A stretch of 64,000 nt of DNA, taken from the NCBI RefSeq assembly GCF_000973725.1, contig NZ_CP009621.1, forward strand, positions 1,431,501 through 1,495,500, read 5' to 3'. This DNA comes from Pontibacter korlensis. Its GTDB lineage: Bacteria; Bacteroidota; Bacteroidia; Cytophagales; Hymenobacteraceae. The notes beneath the pieces are model-generated. The model did not search any database. It saw only the letters and a list, made by a program, of their open reading frames with translations, and was not told the origin of the DNA. The translations under genes and the position numbers were made by a program. Of this stretch, positions 8,835-18,431 are shown one piece after another. Numbering within the stretch: the first letter of the stretch is position 1; each line of letters begins with the position of its first letter.

Positions 8835-8856
8835 AACTAGTTCGTCCCTAAAAACC

Positions 8857-8899
8857 AAAAGCGCTGCGGCTAAGGAGAAACTTTGGCCGCAGCGCTTTT
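8857..8899. terminator. Bidirectional terminator between the DUF6952 and TetR-like genes
   Basis: AAAAGCGCTGCGGC pairs with GCCGCAGCGCTTTT around a 15-nt loop. A-rich and T-rich flanks on both sides suit the two converging genes. Confidence 0.85.
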
Positions 8900-8902
8900 A
8901 CT

Positions 8903-9514
8903 TTATATATTATTCTTAGAGAAGTATTCCTCGGCTAGCTTACCGCCCTTGTCAGTACAAATACCCCGCACATAGTACATATACACACTGCGAAACACCT
9001 CTCCCAACTCATAGCGATCAGGCGGAAAAAAAGCAGGGTTCACAATCATATTGAATTGCTCTAAAATGATTTTCGTCACGAGCTGCAGGTTAATATCCTT
9101 TCGGAAGTAGCCTTGTACAACACCATTGTTGATGATACTGAGGTTCAGATAGTAGTTGTACGTGTTAAGATGCTCTAAACACATCTGCCACACAGCAGGG
9201 TAGTACTGCTGCAGGTCTATGATGTAGGCAGGATTAACCTCTCTTAGCCTTCTAATACCACTTTGCAACAGCAGTATGATTTCCTCTACGGGGTTCTCAG
9301 CATTTTTTAGTAACAACTTATCTTCCCGCTCCTGTTCTTGCAGATCATACTGTACAACTTTCCGCACCATATCTTCTTTACCGGAAAACAACGCCCTGTA
9401 GTCCTGTGCCTGCACTCCTAGTCGCGCCACCAAGTCTTCTTCCCGGTGATGCTCTATTCCCTCTGTTGTAAGCACTTGGCGGAGCTGACTAAAAATCATT
9501 TCCGGTAAAACCAT
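8903..9514 (-). CDS. TetR/AcrR-like transcriptional regulator
   Basis: A 203-residue protein with the all-helical layout of TetR regulators. The N-terminal 50 residues form a divergent helix-turn-helix (EEDLVARLGVQAQDYRALFSGKEDMV, the tail of which resembles the family's FxxKEdLl motif). The rest is a ligand-binding or dimerisation domain. The helix-turn-helix is weak compared with classical members, so the family call rests on overall pattern. It lies 130 bases downstream of cruF on the same strand, so it may be the last gene of the carotenoid run or a separate unit. Its target is unknown. Confidence 0.75.
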   Translation of the reverse strand: MVLPEMIFSQLRQVLTTEGIEHHREEDLVARLGVQAQDYRALFSGKEDMVRKVVQYDLQEQEREDKLLLKNAENPVEEIILLLQSGIRRLREVNPAYIIDLQQYYPAVWQMCLEHLNTYNYYLNLSIINNGVVQGYFRKDINLQLVTKIILEQFNMIVNPAFFPPDRYELGEVFRSVYMYYVRGICTDKGGKLAEEYFSKNNI

Positions 9515-9644
9515 ATCTGTAAATTACTTTATTATGCTGTTGAAGTACAGCCTGTGTTCCCTTCAAGCGAAACTTGTGCCACAGGTAAATTTATCCTTTC
9601 TTCAAAACTAAGAATATTTTCGATACCTCTTCTAACAGACTTTG

Positions 9645-10325
9645 TTACAGAAAACTATAGATACTTATAAAGAAGAGAAGTTGAACTAGGAAAACGTAAG
9701 GTGCTAATTTATTTTCTTTATACATGGGTGCTTTCTGGAAGTAGACATGAAGTCCTGTTGCTATCATAAACCAGCCAATAAAGTTGGATAGCGGGATGTC
9801 CGCTCCACTCCAACTCCAGAAGTCAAACTGCATGGCTACTGGCTCTATAAAAATGTCTAGCAGCACCATTAGCAAGGCACCTAACAACGCTTTCACCAAC
9901 CAGGGCAGACGTATGAAATTGCTGATGTGGCCGGTAGTGTATACCAGCATCAGCCAGTTAAGTCCAATCAGTAAGGGCACCTCCCACACTTTTAGCCCTA
10001 GTGCAGCACCATAAGCATAGTCTCCGAACAGCAACCCTGTGTGCACTCCCAGCACTTCCGAAAAGTAACCTACAGCCGACACTAAAACAGCAAAAAGTAT
10101 AAAGGCCACACTCCAATGGCGGTGAAAGGCAAAGAGCAGTGCATTGGTGAGCAGAAGGTTCATAGGGGTGAGCTCCTGAAAGTATTCAGGTCTGCCGCTA
10201 AACAGAAACCCCCAAAAGCCGACTCCATGGAAAATTACCAGGATGGCAACAGCCACCGGCAAAGCATATTTGCCATACTTCTGAGCCAAGGGTGTTAGTA
10301 CTGATGCTATTTTTGTATCAGGCAT
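9645..10325 (-). CDS. cruF: Carotenoid biosynthesis protein, CruF-type (carotenoid 1',2'-hydratase, DUF422)
   Basis: CruF hydrates the psi end of monocyclic carotenoids to give a 1'-hydroxyl group, a step toward flexixanthin or saproxanthin type pigments in Cytophagales. The 226-residue protein is an integral membrane protein with about seven hydrophobic segments. The conserved blocks EVLGVHTGLLFGDYAYG and LLDIFIEPVAMQFDFWSW are family hallmarks. Its start overlaps the end of crtD by 8 bases, so the two are translationally coupled. The activity is inferred from family and neighbour. Confidence 0.88.
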   Translation of the reverse strand: MPDTKIASVLTPLAQKYGKYALPVAVAILVIFHGVGFWGFLFSGRPEYFQELTPMNLLLTNALLFAFHRHWSVAFILFAVLVSAVGYFSEVLGVHTGLLFGDYAYGAALGLKVWEVPLLIGLNWLMLVYTTGHISNFIRLPWLVKALLGALLMVLLDIFIEPVAMQFDFWSWSGADIPLSNFIGWFMIATGLHVYFQKAPMYKENKLAPYVFLVQLLFFISIYSFL

Positions 10326-11820
10326 GGTGTTTAGGTGATTTTGCAGGCGAGGGAGCTACAGCTGGTGTTAACTCTCCTACAATTTTGGCTGATAGCAGGC
10401 ACAACGGAATACCGCCGCCTGGATGCACACTGCCACCGCAAAAGTATAAACCTTTAATTTTAGAGCTGAAATTCGGGTGACGCAGGAATGCTGCCATTTT
10501 GTTGTTCGAGCTACTACCATACAAGGCCCCTCCAAACGAGGAAGTGCGGCTCTCAATTAGCAGCGGATCCAGCACCTGTTCTTCTTCTATCAAAGCTTCC
10601 ACGTCTGTTCGGAGCATGTGCTTCAGTTTTTGCAGTACTGCTTGTCGTGTTTCCGCTGTTAACTGCTGCCAATCCTGCCCCTGGTTGTGCGGCACGTTAA
10701 CCATTACAAACCAATTTTCACCTCCGGCAGGCGCATCCGCAGGATCGGCTTTAGAGGTGATGTTAACGTAAATGGTTGGATCCGGACTGACTGTTTTGTA
10801 CTTAAAGATGTGCTCAAATTCACTCTTATAGTCTTGGCTAAAGAAGATGTTGTGCACATGAAGCTGCGGAAACACTTTCCTTACCCCCCAATAGAAAATC
10901 AGGGCAGAACTGGAACGCGGCTGCTGCAGCGTTTTCTCAGGCGCTGGCTGATCCGGCAGGAGCCTTCGATAAGTGGGCACTACATCCATGTTACTCACCA
11001 CCACATCAGCAGCATACCTGCCTTTAATGGTCTCTACGCCTGTAACATTGTTTTGTTGAGTAATGATTCGCTCAACCTGCTCATTATATCTAAACTCCAC
11101 ACCTAGCTCCTCAGCCAATTTTACCAGGCTAGCGGCAATCGCGTAGATGCCACCTTCCGGGTAAAAGGCTCCTATGTTATGCTCCAGGTGCGGGATGATG
11201 TTTAGCGTGCCTGGTGCCTGGTACGGGTCAGAACCATTGTAAGTAGCAAACCTATCCAGCAGCTGCACAAAACGTGGGTCACTAAACTGATTGGCATTTG
11301 CTTCGTGCATGGTGGTCGTGAGGCCAAGGTCGGAAAGGCAACCTAGTGCCTTTAGCACGTCCGGGCTCAGGTAAGTATTTAGCCGATGCAGGGATTTCTG
11401 CAGAAATGTATTTGCTGTACCTTTGTATAGCCGCGCGCTTTTCTGCAATGCCTCCTGCACTGCTCTTTTTGGCACTCCTAGCTGCTGCTCTGCTTCCTGT
11501 GCAAACTTCTCAGCATCAGCACAGGCTTTCACATGACTGCCATCGGGCCAGAAGTAGTGGGTAATGGGATCAAGACGTGTATAGCGAAAGTAATCCGAGG
11601 GGTTGCGTCCTGCCAGCGTAAAAAGCTCATCTACCAGGTGTGGCAATGTGAACAGCGATGGTCCGGCATCAAACCTGTACTTACCCAGCCAGAACTCGTG
11701 CATCTTTCCGCCAAAGGTATGATTTGCCTCCAGCACAGTTACGTCATAGCCTTTTACGGCTAAACGCACTGCTGTGGCAATGCCTCCTATACCTGCCCCG
11801 ATAATGGCTGCTTTCGTCAT
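10318..11820 (-). CDS. crtD: Phytoene desaturase-family protein, likely 1-hydroxycarotenoid 3,4-desaturase
   Basis: An FAD-dependent amine-oxidase-fold carotenoid desaturase of 500 residues. The N-terminus holds the dinucleotide-binding motif IIGAGIGGIATAVRLAVKG and a second FAD motif (TFGGKMHEFWLGKYRFDAGPSLF). The C-terminus GLYFCGGSVHPGGGIPLCL is the carotenoid-oxidoreductase signature. Both CrtI and CrtD share these motifs. The choice of CrtD (desaturation at C3-C4 after 1-hydroxylation) rests on its overlap with cruF. It probably acts at the inner membrane. An SRPBCC gene lies 64 bases upstream in the same direction. Confidence 0.88.
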   Translation of the reverse strand: MTKAAIIGAGIGGIATAVRLAVKGYDVTVLEANHTFGGKMHEFWLGKYRFDAGPSLFTLPHLVDELFTLAGRNPSDYFRYTRLDPITHYFWPDGSHVKACADAEKFAQEAEQQLGVPKRAVQEALQKSARLYKGTANTFLQKSLHRLNTYLSPDVLKALGCLSDLGLTTTMHEANANQFSDPRFVQLLDRFATYNGSDPYQAPGTLNIIPHLEHNIGAFYPEGGIYAIAASLVKLAEELGVEFRYNEQVERIITQQNNVTGVETIKGRYAADVVVSNMDVVPTYRRLLPDQPAPEKTLQQPRSSSALIFYWGVRKVFPQLHVHNIFFSQDYKSEFEHIFKYKTVSPDPTIYVNITSKADPADAPAGGENWFVMVNVPHNQGQDWQQLTAETRQAVLQKLKHMLRTDVEALIEEEQVLDPLLIESRTSSFGGALYGSSSNNKMAAFLRHPNFSSKIKGLYFCGGSVHPGGGIPLCLLSAKIVGELTPAVAPSPAKSPKHHA

Positions 11821-11884
11821 TCCTGCTTATATAGCTTTATACTTTGTGCTTAACTGATGGGGTAAGGTAAAGGTTATAGCGAAA

Positions 11885-12325
11885 TTATGCTTCACCAAAC
11901 TCTCTCCTGTAAATTGGCTTACGCATACCAAAGGCGGCTAACATGAACGGGTATAATAGCAGGTCCAGTAGTTTGTTGCCTGTGCTATAGGTAATGATAT
12001 CATGAATGATAGCCCCGCCACCATTTTTGGTTACAAGGTGTCGGTGGTGCCACAGCTGCAGGGGAGGAGGCAGCTCCTGACCCTGGTCTACAAAGTATGC
12101 TTCTGCACCAGTTACTACTCGCTCAGTGATCAGGCTGGTCCAGCGGAAAGATTTTATGCCTGTCTGTAGCTCTACTTCCACCACATCACCAGGCTCGGAG
12201 CCATCGAAGCGCAGGAGTTGCAGCCTAGGGTAGGGGGGAGCTAACTTCCGAAACAGCTGTTCGTCAAAGGCATCGAACACGCTGCGGTAGTCCTGCCGCA
12301 CTTTCGTCTCCAGGTGAATTTTCAT
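11885..12325 (-). CDS. SRPBCC (START-like) family protein upstream of crtD
   Basis: A 146-residue soluble protein with the START-like helix-grip pattern: an N-terminal strand MKIHLETKVRQDYRSVFDAF, central beta strands, and a C-terminal helix. Members bind hydrophobic ligands. Similar proteins commonly sit in Bacteroidota carotenoid clusters, which fits its place 64 bases upstream of crtD on the same strand. A role in handling carotenoid intermediates is inference. No catalytic motif is evident. Confidence 0.8.
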   Translation of the reverse strand: MKIHLETKVRQDYRSVFDAFDEQLFRKLAPPYPRLQLLRFDGSEPGDVVEVELQTGIKSFRWTSLITERVVTGAEAYFVDQGQELPPPLQLWHHRHLVTKNGGGAIIHDIITYSTGNKLLDLLLYPFMLAAFGMRKPIYRREFGEA

Positions 12326-12466
12326 GCTTTTGGTGTATAGCTACACTTTAGTAACCTCAACTGCAGCGCTTTGTTTGATAACCATAAAATATATTTTACT
12401 ATGCCTATTTTTATATTTCTACCAAAACACTACATTCAATGCACTCAAATCACTACTTCTACATTT

Positions 12467-13112
12467 ATGAAAAGTTACCGAATCTTTTTAGCACTGGTGG
12501 CTATGCTGTTAACAACTTTCAGCTTTGCCCAAACACGCGAGATCTATACTAACCCTAAGTTTAGTACGCTCGCCACGAACCACAAGTCGCTCGCTATTTT
12601 GCCTTTTAACACAAGTATAAAGCTGCGTCCCAACCAGATGAAAAGCCTAACCCCAGAGCAGCTCCACGATATGGAGGTAAAGCAGGGCTTAGCCGTTCAA
12701 AGCGCACTCGAGACATACTTCGAAAGGCAAAGACGGGTTTACAGTGTCGTTTCAGGATGCACATAAAACCAATGCTCTGCTCGCTAGGCATGAAATTACT
12801 GCAGAGAATCTCAGAAGCTATACTCCTGAGGAGTTGGCCAGGCTATTAGAGGTAGACGGAGTGATTACAGGCACTTTCGAGACAGACAAACCTATGTCGG
12901 ACGGTGCTTCGCTGGCACTTGGGCTTGTTGTTGGCTTTTACGGTGCTACCAACTCCGGCAAAACGAGCATCAACATTTATGACGGTACCTCAGGAGAACT
13001 GCTTTGGAAGTACGAGAAAGCACTTTCCAGAAGTCTCGGCAGCGATACAAACACCATTGTCACAACTATTATGCGCAAGGCCTCCCGCAAGTTTCCCTAT
13101 TCTAAAATGTAG
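12467..13112 (+). pseudogene. Frameshifted secreted protein, CsgG/TolB-N-like
   Basis: Two overlapping frames together make one protein. The first (from 12467) has a signal peptide MKSYRIFLALVAMLLTTFS with cleavage after FAQ and then KSLAILPFN, typical of CsgG/LpoB/TolB-N-like folds. It ends soon after RQRRVYSVV. The second frame (from about 12738) continues FQDAHKTNALLARHE, VDGVITGTFE and IYDGTSGELLWKYEKAL. Removing one G from the GGG at 12735-12737 restores QRRFTVSFQDAHKTN, so a single-base insertion is the simplest explanation. This could be real inactivation or a sequencing error. The full protein would be about 214 residues and presumably periplasmic. The function is unknown. Confidence 0.75.
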
Positions 13113-13128
13113 TTCCAGCTGTACTTAA

Positions 13129-13170
13129 GCAAAAGAGCCGCTGCAGACATGTCTGCAGCGGCTCTTTTGC
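13129..13170. terminator. Perfect 42-bp palindrome, bidirectional terminator
   Basis: The 42 bases are exactly self-complementary (arm GCAAAAGAGCCGCTGCAGAC and so on). A- and T-rich ends suit termination of both the frameshifted gene on the plus strand and the SNF2 gene on the minus strand. Confidence 0.85.
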
Positions 13171-13188
13171 TTATACTCCAATACTCTG

Positions 13189-16113
13189 TTAACTCAGCAG
13201 GTTGTCAATATCCTCTTTGGTAAGGCTCTTGATTACTGTTTCGTCGGTACTTATCAGGTCTGTCACAAGCTGAATCTTACGGCTCTGCAGTGCCAGTATC
13301 TTCTCTTCTACTGTATCCTTGGTGATAAACTTATAGGTAAACACTGTGTTCTGCTGCCCAATGCGGTGTGCTCTGTCTACTGCCTGTGCCTCAACCGCTG
13401 GATTCCACCATGGGTCCAGGATGAACACGTAGTCTGCGGCAGTCAGGTTCAGGCCCACTCCGCCCGCTTTCAGCGATATCAGGAACACGTGTATACTTTT
13501 ATCGCTTTGGAAGCGCTCAACCTGCTCATGGCGGTTCTTTGTGTTGCCATCCAGATAGGTATAGCTGATTTCCCGCTTGTCCAACACCTTACGGATAATC
13601 TCCAGGTGCTTTACAAATTGGCTAAAGATAAGCACTTTGTGCCCTTTGCCTACTACGGTTTTAGTCATATGCAGCACCTCCTTCAGCTTACCTGACTCGC
13701 CTTCGTAGCCAGGATCAGTCATGAGCGGGTGGTTTGCTATCTGACGCAGCTTCGTCAGGCCCTGCAAAAGCATAAACTGGGTATTGCCCGGCCCGTTCTC
13801 CTCCAGGTTCTTCAGAATCTTGTTGCGGTAGTATGACTTTGTTTCTTCGTAAGCATGCTCCTGCTCCTCGGTCATTTTACAGAAAACAGTCTGCTCTATT
13901 TTTTCAGGCAGCTCTTTGGCTACCTGAGATTTATGCCTGCGAAGTATAAATGGCTTAATCAGGGCGTGCAGGCGACGCGTTTTCTGCTCATCCTTCTCCT
14001 TCTCGATCGGTTTTAGAAACTCGTTGCGGAAGAAGTGCTGACTGCCCAATAAGCCCGGGTTGATGAAAGACATCTGCGACCACAGGTCCATTGTGCTGTT
14101 CTCCACGGGTGTACCTGTTAGTATCAAACGGTGCCGCGACTTTAACGCACGCACAGATTTTGATGTGTTTGAGTCAGGATTCTTGATCGCCTGCGACTCG
14201 TCAAGGATAATATAGTCGAAGTAGTAGCTCTGCAGCAGGTCTGCATCCAGGCGCACGATACCATACGAGGTCAGGATAACATCATAGTTAGAGAACTGCT
14301 CAACATTCTTATCGCGATAAGTGCCGGTGTAGTTCAGTACGCGAAGGTCCGGTGTGAACTTCAGTGCCTCATTCAGCCAGTTATAAACCAGCGAAGTAGG
14401 CATTACGAGCAACGAGGCTGACTCTGCGCCATTCTCTTTGCGGTGCTGCAGCATAGCCAGCGTTTGTACGGTTTTACCCAGACCCATGTCATCGGCCAAG
14501 CAGCCCCCGAACTTATAGTTCTGCACAAAGTGAAGCCAGTTATAGCCAGCCTTCTGGTAAGGGCGCAATTCACCGATAAAACCAGCCGGCAGTGGCTGAT
14601 CTTCTATCGTTTCAAACTCACGCAGCTTCTCCAATTTGCGGCTCATAGTAACAGTAGCCAGGTTGCCGTTCTGCAGGTCGTTTACCAACGCCATGTGGTG
14701 CTTTCGCAGCGTCAGGTGCTCCTCTCCTTCCGCAAAGGCAAATAGCTCGATATACTGCGTAAACCACTCCTCCGGAATAATAGCTATCTTCCCGTTTGGC
14801 AACAAGAACTCGTTATTCTTTGTCAGAATATGGTTCTTGAGCCTGATAAATGGAATAGTGAACTCACCAAAGCGCACGGTGCCGTAGATATCGAACCAGT
14901 CGTTTTTCTCTGTGATACCTACATCTAAGGTTATTTCACCTATAAAGTAGTTCTTGCCGCTCTTCTGGTTCTGCTCTACTGTAAAGCCCAGTCTCTCCAG
15001 GTCCTGCAGGTTGTTGTTCAGCCAGGTAAATGCAGCACTCTTCTCCAACACAGCCTGTCCGTTTTTCACTTCCAGCGCCCGCTTGCTCAGTTCTTTCACA
15101 AACTCCTTTTCGCTGCCGGCATCACGTATCAGCTTATGGAAAATATAAGATTCTGGTGTTTTCTCCATGCTAACGCTAATGCGTTTTGCTTCCTGCGTCT
15201 GCACAAGGTAGTCGCCATACTTAAAGGAAAGGTCGAAGAGGATTTTGTTTCCTTCTGAGTCAGCTCCTTCATCCTTTTTAAAGGCAATGGCAGGCACCTC
15301 AGAAGCCGTTATTTCGGAAAAAGTGAGGTAAGGGCTTGGCACATACTTCTCGGCCCTGATATCAAAGCCTTTGGCATGCACATCAAACTGCTCTACCAGC
15401 GGTGCTACAAACTTGCGGTAGTAGTTTTCCTCCACCGAGCGTGGCACCACAATAAAGCGCTTGTTCAGGAAGGGCTGCAGCTTTTTACCGTCTACATTCT
15501 TCTCGAAGCTATACACCTGGTCATTTAGCATCAGCCACGCAGGCTCATGGCATATCAGAACAGCATTTTTATACTGGAAATCTAGCTTCTGTCCATTATA
15601 CTTAATGGTAGGGAAGTAGTGCGTGTTGTCCTCATTGCGCATGAAGTGGAACAAGACCGTAGCACGTTCCGGCGCAATTTTAATCCTGCGCCAGGTCGGC
15701 TCGCCATCCTTGCCCATGATAAAGGTCATCTTGTCGTGGCGAAGCAGCTCTAATATCTTTCCCATACGGCTCTGCACATAATGGCTTATCGCCTCCTGCA
15801 TTGCCTTGTCACCCTTCTCAGGGTCGTATACTTTCAGAAAAAACTCAGCGGGGGAAAGCTTCTTTTTAGTAGAGAAGCGCTTCAGCACTGCATCCTGCTG
15901 CACCTGATCTATCAGCTGGATCAACTTAAAATCTTCTGCATCGAGGCGCGCAGCAAACTCATCCGCGTTTTTTGCCGAGATGTTTTGGTGCTGTAGGGTG
16001 AGTTGGCCTTTGGAGTTAACCTGTACCACAAATGACTCAAACAGGTAACCCAGGTATTCGTGCTCAAAGAGCGAGTAGATCACCTGAAAAGGCTGCGTGG
16101 TATAAACATTCAT
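13189..16113 (-). CDS. SNF2-family DEAD/DEAH-box helicase (ATP-dependent DNA translocase)
   Basis: A 974-residue Swi2/Snf2-type ATPase. Residues 1-500 form a large N-terminal region of the bacterial SNF2 type, without a visible zinc-chelating SWIM motif. The motor begins near 520: Walker A DDMGLGKTVQT at about 545, Walker B DESQAIKNP at about 638 (DESQ rather than DEAH), LTGTPVENS, and helicase C motifs including DPWWNPAVEAQAVDRAHRIG near 900. Such proteins move on double-stranded DNA and remodel protein-DNA complexes. RapA-like or repair roles are possible but unproven. It is transcribed alone. Confidence 0.93.
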   Translation of the reverse strand: MNVYTTQPFQVIYSLFEHEYLGYLFESFVVQVNSKGQLTLQHQNISAKNADEFAARLDAEDFKLIQLIDQVQQDAVLKRFSTKKKLSPAEFFLKVYDPEKGDKAMQEAISHYVQSRMGKILELLRHDKMTFIMGKDGEPTWRRIKIAPERATVLFHFMRNEDNTHYFPTIKYNGQKLDFQYKNAVLICHEPAWLMLNDQVYSFEKNVDGKKLQPFLNKRFIVVPRSVEENYYRKFVAPLVEQFDVHAKGFDIRAEKYVPSPYLTFSEITASEVPAIAFKKDEGADSEGNKILFDLSFKYGDYLVQTQEAKRISVSMEKTPESYIFHKLIRDAGSEKEFVKELSKRALEVKNGQAVLEKSAAFTWLNNNLQDLERLGFTVEQNQKSGKNYFIGEITLDVGITEKNDWFDIYGTVRFGEFTIPFIRLKNHILTKNNEFLLPNGKIAIIPEEWFTQYIELFAFAEGEEHLTLRKHHMALVNDLQNGNLATVTMSRKLEKLREFETIEDQPLPAGFIGELRPYQKAGYNWLHFVQNYKFGGCLADDMGLGKTVQTLAMLQHRKENGAESASLLVMPTSLVYNWLNEALKFTPDLRVLNYTGTYRDKNVEQFSNYDVILTSYGIVRLDADLLQSYYFDYIILDESQAIKNPDSNTSKSVRALKSRHRLILTGTPVENSTMDLWSQMSFINPGLLGSQHFFRNEFLKPIEKEKDEQKTRRLHALIKPFILRRHKSQVAKELPEKIEQTVFCKMTEEQEHAYEETKSYYRNKILKNLEENGPGNTQFMLLQGLTKLRQIANHPLMTDPGYEGESGKLKEVLHMTKTVVGKGHKVLIFSQFVKHLEIIRKVLDKREISYTYLDGNTKNRHEQVERFQSDKSIHVFLISLKAGGVGLNLTAADYVFILDPWWNPAVEAQAVDRAHRIGQQNTVFTYKFITKDTVEEKILALQSRKIQLVTDLISTDETVIKSLTKEDIDNLLS

Positions 16114-16282
16114 GCCAAAGACATTTTTAGGACTTCAAATTTAGCCATAATGGTGCTTATTTCCTACTTTAAGCAAGGCTTTTAGCTTGTACTTTAGAAA
16201 GGTTGGCTAATTTTTAATTTCAGAATAACACGGAGCTTTAGCGTTCCTGTTTATCGTGAATTGTACTGTATCCGGGGTAGCT

Positions 16283-17506
16283 CTAGATATTCTCTGTCAC
16301 AGACATGGCAGCTGCTTTGTTTGCTGGCCTGATGGACACCAACAGCGTAATTACAACTATAGCCAAGCCTGTTAGCACAAAGTCTTCAATTTCCATTTTT
16401 ACTGGATAGGCCTCCACTACCGAAGTAGCCATACCCATACTTACCAGCCCAAATGTCTGCTGCAAATTGCAAATCAACATTCCTAAGGATAAGCCATAAG
16501 CTGCCCCGATAAAGGCTACCAACGCTCCCTCAAACAAGAAGATGTTGCGAATTGTTTTGGCAGTAGCACCCATTGAGGCAAGTATGGCGATGTCTTTCTT
16601 CTTGTCGATAACAAGCATAGAGAGCGAGAAGAAGATATTGAGTGAGGCGATGCCAAGAATGAACGCGAAAGTTATGAATACGAAGAGCTTTTCTACCTTC
16701 ACGGCGCGCAGCAAACTGGTATGCTGCTCATCAGAGTTCTGTACCTTAAAGTTCTCGCCTAGCAGCTTTTGCAGCTCACGCTTTACCTGCTCTATCTTGT
16801 AGCCTTGCTCAATTTTGAGCTCAAGGGCTGTTCGGCGCCGGCCATATTCCAGTAGCTCCTCTGCAAAGTTGAGGGGTACAAACACGTAAGCGTCGTCATA
16901 CTGGCGCTCTATGGCAAAAATACCTCCTGGCAGGATGTTCAGGCTGTTGAAAGAGCCTTCTGGGTTAAGCGGGTTGAATTTTACGTTGCGCGGGTACAGG
17001 AACTGCATCGGCACAAACTGATTGCTAGGTCGGATGGATAGTTGGTACTGCACCCCACGCCCTACAAGTGCCCGGTAGCTGTTGTTGAAGTATAGCTCAT
17101 TGCTACCTTCTACTACCGAGGAATCAATCTCGTTCTGCTGAAAGAAGTTTTCGCTTACCCCCTTCACCTTTACAACCATTTGCCGGTCGTTATAGCGTAA
17201 CAAGGCATTATCTTCAATTACCTCCGACACCACAGCCACACCAGGCGTGCGTCGAATACGGTTCATGAACTCAGTGTCTGTTTCAAACGACTTCCCCTCG
17301 GCAGCAGTAACCTTCAGGTCAGGGTCAAAGCTGGAGTAAATTTCCCGAATAAGATCTTCCAGGCCATTAAAAACCGATAGTACTATTATTAGTGCAGCCG
17401 AGCCAACAGCCACTCCAATCATGGCGATGTTGGAAATAATGCTGATGATGTTCCTCTTCTTTCTGGAGAAAAAGTATCGCTTCGCTATCAGAAAAGGTAC
17501 GTTCAT
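16283..17506 (-). CDS. FtsX/LolE-type ABC transporter permease
   Basis: A 407-residue inner-membrane permease of the MacB/LolC/LolE class. The order is: transmembrane helix 1 at about 20-45 (SNIAMIGVAVGSAALIIVLSV), a periplasmic MacB-like domain at about 50-270, and three C-terminal helices (FVFITFAFILGIASL, GALVAFIGAAYGLSLGM, FVLTGLAIVVITLLV). The characteristic IDKKKDIAILASMGAT stretch precedes the third helix. It resembles subunits that extract lipoproteins from the inner membrane. No ATPase gene is adjacent. It is in the same direction as, and downstream of, rbfA and the methyltransferase. Confidence 0.88.
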   Translation of the reverse strand: MNVPFLIAKRYFFSRKKRNIISIISNIAMIGVAVGSAALIIVLSVFNGLEDLIREIYSSFDPDLKVTAAEGKSFETDTEFMNRIRRTPGVAVVSEVIEDNALLRYNDRQMVVKVKGVSENFFQQNEIDSSVVEGSNELYFNNSYRALVGRGVQYQLSIRPSNQFVPMQFLYPRNVKFNPLNPEGSFNSLNILPGGIFAIERQYDDAYVFVPLNFAEELLEYGRRRTALELKIEQGYKIEQVKRELQKLLGENFKVQNSDEQHTSLLRAVKVEKLFVFITFAFILGIASLNIFFSLSMLVIDKKKDIAILASMGATAKTIRNIFLFEGALVAFIGAAYGLSLGMLICNLQQTFGLVSMGMATSVVEAYPVKMEIEDFVLTGLAIVVITLLVSIRPANKAAAMSVTENI

Positions 17507-17598
17507 CTTTATTTATTAATTGGCTAAACTATCAAATAGTTGATGCATACGCGCTTTGAAGAACAGCAATTTAGCAATACAACCATTTATCCTCCAGG

Positions 17599-18408
17599 TT
17601 ACTTCCAGGCTTTTACAATCAGACCAGTTCCCGACGGATGCTCTCCTTCTACATCCATTCTGTTTAGCAAAAGACAGAAGGGGAAGGTAATCAGGTAGTA
17701 GAACGGCAACAGCACGAAGAAAATTTTGGATACGTTCAGCATTAGCAGTGGATACTTCATAGACAGGCGCCATGAAATTTGCCCCGGCTTGCCATAGGAG
17801 TAACGTGCCTGCACTTTACTAAAGCCTGCTGTTTTTAGCTTATCCTCAATCTCTTTGATATTATAGCCATCCCGTACGTGCTCTTCGATAAATGAAGCCT
17901 CATCATCGCCATGCACATCAGAGCCACCTTGGTCAGACGGAGTAGAAATCAGCAGCATACCACCAGGACGTAACGATGTGTGAAAGTTCCTGAACACTTC
18001 TACATCCTCCAGTATGTGCTCCATTACGTCTACTGAAAGTATGAGATCATAACTCTCTGGTTGACGAAACTTCACCAGGTCGGCGATTTTAAAAAGCACA
18101 TTGTGGTGACCAATAGCACGCATAAAGCGATTACAGTCAGACACTTGTTCCTCTTTCACGTCCACGGCCAGTACATTCCACTTTTGGCTCATGCTGGAGA
18201 GGTAGTACGTATACTGCCCAAAGCCGGAGCCTGCATCGAGAATGTGTTGCTCTCCGCCCCGGCGGTTAGCTGCCCACTCGCGCAGTTCTTTTTGCACGTG
18301 CCATGCACGCAACAGCAGCAGGTCCAGTAGGTTATAAAATACGCGGCGCAGGAAAGGGGTCTTGTTGAACACGTCGCCAAGTACCCGCTTTATAGGGTCG
18401 TACTGCAT
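17599..18408 (-). CDS. Class I SAM-dependent methyltransferase
   Basis: A 269-residue protein with a Rossmann-fold methyltransferase core: motif I LDAGSGFGQYTYYL, acidic motif II (VLAVDVKEEQV), and YDLILSVDVMEHILEDVEVF with LRPGGMLLISTPSD. The C-terminal 50 residues are hydrophobic (YPLLMLNVSKIFFVLLPFYY), so the enzyme may attach to the membrane and act on a lipid or glycan. The substrate is unknown. It lies between rbfA (23-bp gap) and the FtsX-like permease on the same strand. Confidence 0.88.
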   Translation of the reverse strand: MQYDPIKRVLGDVFNKTPFLRRVFYNLLDLLLLRAWHVQKELREWAANRRGGEQHILDAGSGFGQYTYYLSSMSQKWNVLAVDVKEEQVSDCNRFMRAIGHHNVLFKIADLVKFRQPESYDLILSVDVMEHILEDVEVFRNFHTSLRPGGMLLISTPSDQGGSDVHGDDEASFIEEHVRDGYNIKEIEDKLKTAGFSKVQARYSYGKPGQISWRLSMKYPLLMLNVSKIFFVLLPFYYLITFPFCLLLNRMDVEGEHPSGTGLIVKAWK

Positions 18409-18431
18409 AAGGGTGTTGTGCGGCTAACTGC

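Noticed and set aside
17516..17773. Minus-strand 85-residue ORF overlapping the methyltransferase gene
   Set aside because: It overlaps the 3' part of the methyltransferase gene in a different frame and has no recognisable sequence pattern.
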